Below, one piece after another: positions 53,674 to 64,000 of a stretch of 64,000 nt of DNA. The position numbers were made by a program, and so were the translations under genes. Positions within the stretch are counted from its first letter, which is position 1. Each line of letters opens with the position of its first letter. The notes under the pieces were generated by a model. That model had not been told where the DNA came from. It was given only the letters and a program-made list of their open reading frames with translations, and did no database searches. The stretch spans positions 1 to 64,000 of the forward strand of contig NZ_JAENIJ010000016.1 in assembly GCF_016595435.1 (NCBI RefSeq), read 5' to 3'. Source of the stretch: Luteolibacter pohnpeiensis. GTDB taxonomy: Bacteria > Verrucomicrobiota > Verrucomicrobiia > Verrucomicrobiales > Akkermansiaceae.

Positions 53674-53694
53674 ATCTGCGAACATCTGCGGTTC
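53674..53694 (-). repeat. right inverted repeat of the GxxExxY unit
   Basis: Reverse complement reads GAACCGCAGATGTTCGCAGAT, differing from the left copy only in the central three bases. It lies 15 nt before the aspS ATG. Confidence 0.8.
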
Positions 53695-53709
53695 AAAAAA
53701 TTTTTCAAA

Positions 53710-55512
53710 ATGCGCACACATCATTGCAACGAACTCCGCGACTCCGACATTGGCCAAACCGTGACTTTGATCGGATGGGTGAATTCCGCCCGCGACCACG
53801 GTGGGGTGATCTTTATCGACTTGCGCGACCGCGAAGGCCTGACGCAATGTGTTTTTCGGCCTGAAGAAAGCCCGACGATTGCCCAGCTCTCTCACACGCT
53901 TCGCGAAGAAGACGTGGTGCAGGTGGTCGGTTTGGTTTCCAAGCGTCTGGCCGGCAGCGAAAATCCGAAAATGGCGACCGGAGCGATCGAGATTGTCGCG
54001 AAGGAGTTGAAAATCGTCAACAAGGCGGAGGTGCTGCCGTTCCAGCTCGATAAGGAGCTTTCGAACGAGGACCTGCGGATGAAATACCGCTACCTCGACC
54101 TGCGTCGCGCGCGCATGAGCAAGAATATCCGCCAGCGTGCGATTATCACCTCGGCCGCGCGTCGCTATTTGGATGAGTCCGGATTTTTTGAAGTCGAAAC
54201 GCCGATTTTGTCGAACCCGACACCGGAAGGCGCACGCGATTTCCTGGTGCCTTCGCGCCTGAATCCGGGTCGTTTCTACGCATTGCCGCAAGCTCCGCAG
54301 CAATACAAGCAGCTGATGATGGTGGCCGGTTTGGAAAAATATTACCAGATCGCCCGATGCTTCCGGGACGAGGATTTGCGTGCCGACCGCCAGCCGGAAT
54401 TCACTCAGATCGACATCGAAGCGAGCTTCGTCGGTCAGGAAGACATCATCAAGTTGGTCGAAGGTTTGCTGGCCTCGATGTTCAAGGCGGGCCTTGGCAT
54501 TGATGTGCCAACGCCATTCCCGCGCATGACCTATCGCGAAGCGGAAGACATCTACGGTTCCGACAAGCCGGACACCCGCTATGACATGAAGATCACGGAC
54601 TTGGCGGAGGTTTTCTCCAGCACCGAGTTCAAGATTTTCCGCAGCACCCTCGACAACGGCGGAGTTGTCCGGGCGATCAATGCCAAGGGCTATGCCGGGG
54701 TGACCACCGGTCAGATGAATCGCCTCAACGAAATCGCGATCCAAGCCGGCCTGCCGGTGAAGACGCTGGCGTTCGTGAAATATGAAAATGGCGAGTTCAA
54801 GAGTCCGCTGTGGAAATTCTTCACCGATGCCGAGAAGGACGCGCTTGTTTCGACCCTCACCATCGAAGAGGGAGACATCGTGTTCTTTGTCGCTGGCAAA
54901 CGCGAAAGCGTCAGCACCATTCTGGGGCGCGTGCGGGTCGAAATCGCGGAAATGATGGATCTGGTCAAAGATTCAACCGCCTACAATTTCCTTTGGGTGG
55001 TTGATTTCCCACTGCTCGCGCAGGACGAAGAAACCGGCGACTGGGTCGCGGTGCACCATCCGTTCACTCGGCCAAATCCGGACGACTTGGAGAAGCTGAA
55101 ATCCGGCGATTACGCTAACGTTCGCGCCGTAGCATACGACGTGGTGCTGAACGGTTACGAGCTGGGTGGTGGATCGATCCGGATTCACGAAAAAGACCTC
55201 CAGTCGACCATGTTCTCCGCGCTAGGCATCGACGCAGAAGAGCAGCAGATCAAATTCGGCCACTTGCTCGACGCGTTCCGCTTCGGTGCACCGCCACACG
55301 GTGGTTTGGCGCTTGGTCTCGATCGGATCGCCATGCTGATCGCCGGTGAGGACAGCATCCGCGAAGTAATCGCGTTCCCGAAAAACAACAAGGGAGCGGA
55401 CCTGATGGCGCAAAGCCCGTGTCAGATCGATTTCAAATTGCTGCGCGAAGTCTACGTGCAGTCGACTTGGAAAGATCCGAAGCTGGCTGCGGAGAAATCC
55501 ACTCAAGCTTGA
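53710..55512 (+). CDS. aspS: aspartyl-tRNA synthetase
   Basis: 600 residues, the long bacterial form with an OB-fold anticodon domain (GWVNSARDHGGVIFIDLRDREG), catalytic core motif 1 (YRYLDLRRARM), motif 2 (YQIARCFRDEDLRADRQPEFTQID) and motif 3 (GGLALGLDRIAML) with the GAD insertion in between. Terminates in a strong hairpin at 55533. Whether it charges only tRNA-Asp or also tRNA-Asn was not decided. Confidence 0.96.
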   Translation: MRTHHCNELRDSDIGQTVTLIGWVNSARDHGGVIFIDLRDREGLTQCVFRPEESPTIAQLSHTLREEDVVQVVGLVSKRLAGSENPKMATGAIEIVAKELKIVNKAEVLPFQLDKELSNEDLRMKYRYLDLRRARMSKNIRQRAIITSAARRYLDESGFFEVETPILSNPTPEGARDFLVPSRLNPGRFYALPQAPQQYKQLMMVAGLEKYYQIARCFRDEDLRADRQPEFTQIDIEASFVGQEDIIKLVEGLLASMFKAGLGIDVPTPFPRMTYREAEDIYGSDKPDTRYDMKITDLAEVFSSTEFKIFRSTLDNGGVVRAINAKGYAGVTTGQMNRLNEIAIQAGLPVKTLAFVKYENGEFKSPLWKFFTDAEKDALVSTLTIEEGDIVFFVAGKRESVSTILGRVRVEIAEMMDLVKDSTAYNFLWVVDFPLLAQDEETGDWVAVHHPFTRPNPDDLEKLKSGDYANVRAVAYDVVLNGYELGGGSIRIHEKDLQSTMFSALGIDAEEQQIKFGHLLDAFRFGAPPHGGLALGLDRIAMLIAGEDSIREVIAFPKNNKGADLMAQSPCQIDFKLLREVYVQSTWKDPKLAAEKSTQA

Positions 55513-55532
55513 TAGGAAGATCCGGCACTTTC

Positions 55533-55565
55533 ATGGCCCCTTGGCAACACGAGGGCCATTTTTTT
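55533..55565 (+). terminator. rho-independent terminator after aspS
   Basis: ATGGCCC (55533-55539) pairs with GGGCCAT (55553-55559), followed by a seven-T run. Confidence 0.9.
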
Positions 55566-55784
55566 GCTCCATGGATCGTAACGTCCAAGTAGCGATCAAG
55601 CATTCATCACAAGATTAACGAATTTTAAAATTTGTTGATAATAGGCACGAGGCCTGCGAGTAGACGGATTGGCCATACAAAACCGGCCCGTCTGCTCCTT
55701 CTCGGAAAAAATAGCTCCTTGCCGAGGTGACAGACGGGCTGTGATTTTGAAATGAGCCCCAATTTGCTCATGGGCTGCATTTTC
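55566..55784. other. intergenic region with long hairpin
   Basis: No credible gene; the only open frame is a short minus-strand one with no domain. GCCCGTCTG (55686-55694) pairs perfectly with CAGACGGGC (55731-55739), and inside it CTCGG (55701-55705) pairs with CCGAG (55722-55726) around an A-rich loop. No T-run follows, so it is not a standard terminator. It stands about 45 bp ahead of the promoter of the second module. Confidence 0.5.
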
Positions 55785-55813
55785 TTGCATTCCAACATGC
55801 ACTTGGTTAATAG
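55785..55813 (+). promoter_or_regulatory. leaderless-type promoter ahead of the second module
   Basis: TTGCAT (55785-55790) and TAATAG (55808-55813) are spaced by 17 bp; 6 nt follow before ATG 55820. Most positions from the -35 box to the ATG match the promoter at 16563-16591. Confidence 0.55.
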
Positions 55814-55819
55814 GTTTTC

Positions 55820-57046
55820 ATGCGGATTCCGCTTGGCTGTTTCCTGGCTGCAATCTTGATCGGTTTCCTCGGATCCCGGTTTTTCAAAGATACTTCTCCA
55901 GTCGACGATTCTGTTTCTCCTGAACGTCGCGAACGGAAGGCAAATCGTGACCGACGAACCTTGCAGCAGCAGATGGAAGATTCGGTCGCTCAGGCGCGCC
56001 TGGCGGGGAAATTTGATCCGTTCTCCGGTGAGTGGGCGGATTGGACCGAAGAGGAACTCAAGTCGGCATTGGAAGAGGGGCTGAAAGATCCTGCCGTGGT
56101 GTTAGACGGAAAGGAGCAAAGATTGGTTCGTATGCTATTCCGTGCCTGGTGCGATAAAAATTTGGAGAACGCGATTGCGTGGTGGGAGACAACGCCATCC
56201 GAGTTCATGCAAGTGAGACTATCTGGAGTAATTGGCGCTGCTTGGCCGGAAGATCGGGGAATGGAAGGGCTTGAATTTGCCTGTGCTCATTCGGAACAAT
56301 TTTTTGGCTATGGAAGTGTGGCAAGTGGACAGATCATGCAGAAGGGGCTTCAACAAGCGGTTGCAGGTGGAGTCAACGAGGTGGCCTCAGCCTTAAAAAT
56401 GCTGCGCGAAAGTGGGCTTGATTCCCGATATACGATGCCCGTGAAATTTCCCGATGGGTTTGATTTCGTAGCACTGGCCGATACCGATGAAGGAAGACGG
56501 GTGATTGAAAGTGAAAGTTGTTTCTTCGGTGGAGAATGGATGAAGCAGGATCGTGAAGCCGCATTTCAAAGTCTGGTATTGGATCGATCATCGTTTATGA
56601 AAGTCTTCCAGCTATTCAACGACCGACCACTGCAGAATTATGGAGATACCACGACGGAAGAAGTAGAGCGCGCTGGATGGGTTGCGCAAAAGTTGAGCAA
56701 AAACTCGATCCTTTCGACGCCAGGAGTGGCCTCGAATGGGGCCCTATCTATGAAAGGGCGACCATCGATGCTCGCTGCCTATACCGAAGGATTCGAAGAC
56801 ACAGTTGTTCGCACAATCGTTGCTGAGGACATTCTCAGAAATTCGTCATCCAGTGGAGAAATGGTGATCAGTTATTTGAACCAGCTGAAGGACCCTGAGT
56901 GGCGGATCAGCCTATTGGAAAACACCGACTCTATTGTTTTAACGATGTCGGAAAAGCAGCTGCGCGAAAATTTGTCAAACTGGGGAGCTTCGACTGAGAA
57001 AATCGAGACCATCATCAAGCGATACGCACTCACATTGAGACCATGA
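55820..57046 (+). CDS. anchored helical protein, first gene of second module (family A)
   Basis: 408 residues, exactly the length of 16598, and starting with the same MRIPLG. Hydrophobic anchor at about 5-18, then the segments EWADWTEEEL (71-80), WCDKNLENAIAWWE (110-123), WPEDRGMEGLEF and FPDGFDF (210-216), followed by CFFGGEWMKQDREAAF as in the first copy. The central third is better conserved than the C-terminal third. The stop overlaps the next ATG as ATGA. Function unknown. Confidence 0.85.
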   Translation: MRIPLGCFLAAILIGFLGSRFFKDTSPVDDSVSPERRERKANRDRRTLQQQMEDSVAQARLAGKFDPFSGEWADWTEEELKSALEEGLKDPAVVLDGKEQRLVRMLFRAWCDKNLENAIAWWETTPSEFMQVRLSGVIGAAWPEDRGMEGLEFACAHSEQFFGYGSVASGQIMQKGLQQAVAGGVNEVASALKMLRESGLDSRYTMPVKFPDGFDFVALADTDEGRRVIESESCFFGGEWMKQDREAAFQSLVLDRSSFMKVFQLFNDRPLQNYGDTTTEEVERAGWVAQKLSKNSILSTPGVASNGALSMKGRPSMLAAYTEGFEDTVVRTIVAEDILRNSSSSGEMVISYLNQLKDPEWRISLLENTDSIVLTMSEKQLRENLSNWGASTEKIETIIKRYALTLRP

Positions 57047-58242
57047 CACCTTGGCGGAAATTTTGGATGCTGTCTGTGATCAGCTTGCTAGGTCTTGGCT
57101 TGGGATGGGCTCTCGGCTCAAACTCGGACCATGATGAACGAGGTGAGGGAAAAATCGTTACCTCCGCACGATCTCCAACGAGAACATCGACTCGAATACA
57201 TTCGAATTCTGCATCTTCGCCGCATCGTTATGCGGAGCTGCTTCGCCGATACCGAGATCGTGGAAATGTCTCGCCTGAGTTGGCACGATATATCGCGAAG
57301 TGCAGCGGAGACCAGCTGGAAGCCTTGATCATTAACCCTGGTGTGGATGAAGGCTTATCGTTTGCAGGCTATCCCTTGGCTGCTCAGGTTCGCGAAACAG
57401 TCGCTGCTGAAATGTTTCGTCGCCGTGGACTGGCATGTCTCGACTGGATTACCGACAGCATTTCTGACGCTGTGGCAATCACTCTTGCACGAGAAGTCGC
57501 TAAAACGAATCCAGACTTTGCAATTCAGAAATTAAAAGGGATGGGACGCTATGTTGGTATTGTCCCTAACATGATTCAATCTGCAGTCATCAATCGCGCG
57601 GCGATGCGGAGCGCTCCCGAATTGATTGAGTTACTGAAAGATAATAAATTTTCTGTTCAGGCAGTTACAAATTTCGCACCCGACTTCAATTTTACTGAAT
57701 ACATCAACGATATGAACGGGGCGGGAAAGGTCACCAATTCAGCTTGGAAATTTTTGGCTGCGAAAGATCCGGATCAGACGCGATCCCTGTTGATCGAGGG
57801 ATTAGGTGGCTCGTCTGGCAATGGCTTTTCGGCTGCGGTGGAAGGGATGGCTATTATCAATGGCGAAACCGAAGCGGCGAAATGGTATGTCTCAATGCTA
57901 GATGAAATCCCCGAGACGACGCGCAAGGAAAGCTTGCGAATGCTGGCACTAAGCGACGCGAGCCCTCGACTTGAAGCGGTATTTAACGGTTTGCAAAGCG
58001 AGCAAGATCGCGCCGAATTCGGAGCCAATCTGTTGAATAACTATAGAACGAAAACCGAATGGTTGTTAGATGAATCTGTGGAGGTTCGTGGCAAAATCAT
58101 CGAGCACTGGATGAAGAACACCATGGCTCGCACCAAGGGACCACTCAATGCGAAGGAACTCATCAACACGATGGACAAGTTGAATTTTCCCGAGGAGTCG
58201 CGGGAAAAACTGCTTAGCCTTCTGCCACCGACGAGCAACTAA
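57043..58242 (+). CDS. anchored helical protein, second gene of second module (family B)
   Basis: 399 residues. N-terminal anchor (MLSVISLLGLGLGWALG, about 9-25), then a helical domain with MFRRRGLACLDW near 124, FAPDFNF at 211-217 and KFLAAKDPD near 237, each aligned to 17824. It overlaps family-A gene 55820 by 4 nt, showing the same gene order and coupling as the first module. It converges on ligA, 6 nt away. Confidence 0.83.
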   Translation: MTPWRKFWMLSVISLLGLGLGWALGSNSDHDERGEGKIVTSARSPTRTSTRIHSNSASSPHRYAELLRRYRDRGNVSPELARYIAKCSGDQLEALIINPGVDEGLSFAGYPLAAQVRETVAAEMFRRRGLACLDWITDSISDAVAITLAREVAKTNPDFAIQKLKGMGRYVGIVPNMIQSAVINRAAMRSAPELIELLKDNKFSVQAVTNFAPDFNFTEYINDMNGAGKVTNSAWKFLAAKDPDQTRSLLIEGLGGSSGNGFSAAVEGMAIINGETEAAKWYVSMLDEIPETTRKESLRMLALSDASPRLEAVFNGLQSEQDRAEFGANLLNNYRTKTEWLLDESVEVRGKIIEHWMKNTMARTKGPLNAKELINTMDKLNFPEESREKLLSLLPPTSN

Positions 58243-58248
58243 CGGAAA

Positions 58249-62160
<3,912 letters not shown>

Positions 62161-62199
62161 GGAAATTTCAAAGGAATGAAGATTCATTGAATTTCCCGG

Positions 62200-62228
62200 T
62201 TGCCAAAACGGAAAGGTGCTGTCTATTT
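62200..62228 (+). promoter_or_regulatory. possible promoter of tRNA-Gln
   Basis: TTGCCA (62200-62205) and CTATTT (62223-62228) are spaced by 17 bp, about 30 nt ahead of the mature tRNA. A short TTCGCC...GGCGAA hairpin lies between them and the tRNA. Confidence 0.35.
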
Positions 62229-62258
62229 TTCGCCCGCCGCAGGCGAAAGCCTCCCAAA

Positions 62259-62329
62259 AGCCTCATGGTGTAATGGTAACACTCCGGATTTTGATTCCGT
62301 CATTCTAGGTTCGAGTCCTAGTGAGGCTA
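62259..62329 (+). tRNA. tRNA-Gln (anticodon UUG)
   Basis: The acceptor stem AGCCTCA pairs with TGAGGCT, and the discriminator is A. The anticodon stem/loop reads CCGGA-TTTTGAT-TCCGT, giving UUG, with one C-T mismatch at the top of the stem. The T arm is CTAGG-TTCGAGT-CCTAG. CCA is not encoded. The same loop sequence is usual in bacterial tRNA-Gln. Confidence 0.93.
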
Positions 62330-62541
62330 CTTTACCAAACGAGTTCAGGAACAACCCCGATCTCCATTGGAAGTAGCAAGTCACTGTTTAAGCAAACACA
62401 CGGTGGCAATCATGAACGAAGCAGACTGTTTCGTTTCAGCTGTCAGCAGTTCTCCAATTGATCTGCATGATTTTTGATCCGTTCGCATTTGCGTGCATGA
62501 ATGTTGAGGATTATTTAGGCTGACCGCACTCTCGTTAAGTA

Positions 62542-63453
62542 ATGACTCTGAAAACATCCGATTGGCTTTCCTCACGACATCCGGTGCTTGAATGTCTTGG
62601 CACCTGCGTGGCTGGCCTTCTTTACGCGGTGGCGCTCAAATACTTTGTATTTCCATCGAAGATCATTCTAACAGGATTCGAGGGACTGGCTGCAGCTACA
62701 GCTTATTACTTTGAGAAAAATTCTCTGTTCCTGTGGCTTTACGGAATTTCACAGCTGATCCTGATTGTTTTCGCCTTCTTCAAAATCAGTCGCGGATTTG
62801 CGCTACGCACCATGCTGACCGTCTCGACGGTATTGTTAGGTTTGGCCTTTCTGCCATTTTTGGAATTCGCGGATCCGGGATCCAGCAATGAACGCATCCT
62901 TCTCGTATTGTTCGGGGGCATTCTCGCAGGGTTGGCAAAAGCCGTTTCTCTGCGCCTCCGGGGATCCACAGGAGATGAGGATATCTTGGCAGCGTGGTTC
63001 GCCATGAGATACTTGAAGCCGGTTGGCACGATTGCTGTCGGCGCGGCTGCCGTATCCACCATTTATGGCCTAATCCTGGAATTTTTGAAAAGCGGTAGCA
63101 TTGAACCTGTGGTCAACACTCTGATGTATACCAGCATCTATATCTTCGCTTCAGCAGAGACACTGAATAACTTTTTCCGAAAATTCAAATTGGTGTTGCT
63201 GACGGTTTTCGGCAATGACCCAAAACGTTTGGGCAATGCCATTACAGCTGCCGCTCCGCATCGCACTTATACCATTCATCAAGCAACAGGAGGATTCAGT
63301 TCGGATTCGGTGCATTTGATCCGAACCGTGATCACTCACGAAGAGTTACCTGAAATTCTGGATGGCATCCAAAAAGCCTGCCCGGATGCATTTTGGTTCC
63401 ATCATGACATTGAAGGGATTTCCAGGAGATATTATATCAAGCCGATTGGTTGA
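62542..63453 (+). CDS. YitT family membrane protein (DUF161/DUF2179)
   Basis: 303 residues: about five to six membrane helices (YAVALKYFVFPSKIILTGFEGLAAATAYYF, LWLYGISQLILIVFAFF and following), then a soluble domain of about 90 residues (HRTYTIHQATGGFSSDSVHLIRTVITHEELPEIL) of the DUF2179 type. The family is widespread and its function is unclear. Start ATG 62542 has no evident Shine-Dalgarno. Lies 212 bp after tRNA-Gln; nothing else was found in that gap. Confidence 0.85.
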   Translation: MTLKTSDWLSSRHPVLECLGTCVAGLLYAVALKYFVFPSKIILTGFEGLAAATAYYFEKNSLFLWLYGISQLILIVFAFFKISRGFALRTMLTVSTVLLGLAFLPFLEFADPGSSNERILLVLFGGILAGLAKAVSLRLRGSTGDEDILAAWFAMRYLKPVGTIAVGAAAVSTIYGLILEFLKSGSIEPVVNTLMYTSIYIFASAETLNNFFRKFKLVLLTVFGNDPKRLGNAITAAAPHRTYTIHQATGGFSSDSVHLIRTVITHEELPEILDGIQKACPDAFWFHHDIEGISRRYYIKPIG

Positions 63454-63469
63454 ATCCGGGGGCAGGGGG

Positions 63470-64000
63470 TTACGGAGCCGTAAAATTATCTGCCCTTTGA
63501 TTGTTGTCTGGAGTGATGTCTGCGGTCCGGGCGTTTACGGAGAGTGAGGAAACAACCTGGAACGAAGTGCCGGATGGAATGGAGGAAAGATTGATGGGAA
63601 TGGAGGAGGTGTGGCTGTCTCCAACAACAAGTGTGGTGATGGTGGACTGACGATTTCCGCCAGGAAGACTCACATCTAACAAAGTGTTGATCAGTGCCTG
63701 GGTACCACGATTTTGAATCGTAACCTGAAGAACCTGGCCTTGCTGAGTGGTGACGATCCGTTGATCCGTGATCGCAACGTCCACAATGCCCGGAGTTGAT
63801 CGATTGATGATGCGCCGGATATCCACAATGCCGTATCCATATTCGGAATCCGGTCCAGGAATCCCGGCATCATCGGCATAATTGGTAAGCAGTGACAACG
63901 CCTCAGTTGCTGAGACTTTTTTTCCGGATCCATCTGACATGATGGCGGCCAAAATACCGGTTACCACCGGGGCACTTGCGGAGGTTCCACTGAACTGCAC
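63470..64000 (-). CDS. subtilisin-like serine protease, C-terminal part (cut by window edge)
   Basis: The reading frame runs out of the window, so only the last 176 or so residues are present. The catalytic serine lies in GTSASAPVVTG, preceding the end of an S8 peptidase domain (YGYGIVDIRRII). The tail (VDVAITDQRIVTTQQGQVLQVTIQNRGTQA) looks like a CARDB-type beta domain. It is probably secreted. Convergent with the YitT-family gene, 16 nt apart. Confidence 0.88.
   Translation of the reverse strand: MQFSGTSASAPVVTGILAAIMSDGSGKKVSATEALSLLTNYADDAGIPGPDSEYGYGIVDIRRIINRSTPGIVDVAITDQRIVTTQQGQVLQVTIQNRGTQALINTLLDVSLPGGNRQSTITTLVVGDSHTSSIPINLSSIPSGTSFQVVSSLSVNARTADITPDNNQRADNFTAP

Noticed and set aside
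55596-55802. Short minus-strand open frame between aspS and the second module
   Set aside because: No domain, no start signal, and it covers the hairpin and promoter region.

Overview
The window is about 55% GC, gene dense, and has the look of a Verrucomicrobiota chromosome, perhaps near Luteolibacter or Haloferula. That placement is an inference. It rests on an ECF sigma factor fused in operon to a PEGA/SUMF1 Ser/Thr kinase, a sialate O-acetylesterase, a retropepsin / inactive-transglutaminase / ATP-grasp cluster, leaderless-looking promoters, and repeated families of anchored proteins with no known relative. No rRNA operon, prophage, insertion sequence or CRISPR array was seen.

Layout. 1-546 is poor in genes, followed by tRNA-Thr(CGU). 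697-5156 holds a UvrD/PcrA helicase, a MATE exporter and rpmI-rplT. 5217-16228 is a long minus-strand run: a lipoprotein-like gene, an SDR, an M20 deacetylase, a class V aminotransferase, dapA, marC, dapF, a PIN/antitoxin pair, trpA, an Aas-like acyl-activating enzyme and prfA. 16598-19008 carries a two-gene module of anchored helical proteins. 19056-24128 has a small orphan, an AraC regulator divergent from an epimerase, a membrane-anchored orphan and a two-gene operon related to the region before OmpA domains. 24129-29159 holds the sigma/kinase pair, an OsmC protein and a solo copy of the module family. 29156-36566 has the sialate esterase and a complete cysJ-cysI-cysH-cysK operon. 36621-43219 holds a zinc-ribbon membrane protein, a conserved protein of unknown function and the retropepsin/transglutaminase/ATP-grasp operon. 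43321-51376 (minus) has two PilT-type ATPases, a YqjD/YqjE-like membrane trio, an AsmA-like protein, radC and an aldo/keto reductase. 51472-55512 has a DCC protein, hisS, a GxxExxY gene bounded by inverted repeats, and aspS. 55820-58242 is a second copy of the two-gene module. 58249-64000 has ligA, a small membrane protein, deoA, tRNA-Gln(UUG), a YitT-family protein and the cut end of a subtilisin-like protease.

Working together. dapA and dapF serve lysine/peptidoglycan precursor synthesis. cysJIHK takes PAPS to cysteine. hisS, aspS, prfA, rpmI, rplT and two tRNAs serve translation. uvrD, radC and ligA serve DNA repair.

Most unusual signals. (1) Five related anchored proteins, in two two-gene modules plus one solo gene, all carry the motif [FY]-[PA]-x-[GD]-F-[DN]-[FY] at residues 210-220, and the three leading genes have a promoter whose predicted start of transcription falls on the ATG. 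(2) The GxxExxY gene between hisS and aspS lies inside 21-bp inverted repeats matching at 18 of 21 positions. (3) The OmpA-associated cytosolic region is split into two genes without an OmpA domain. (4) LigA has an in-frame, AT-rich insertion of about 34 residues.
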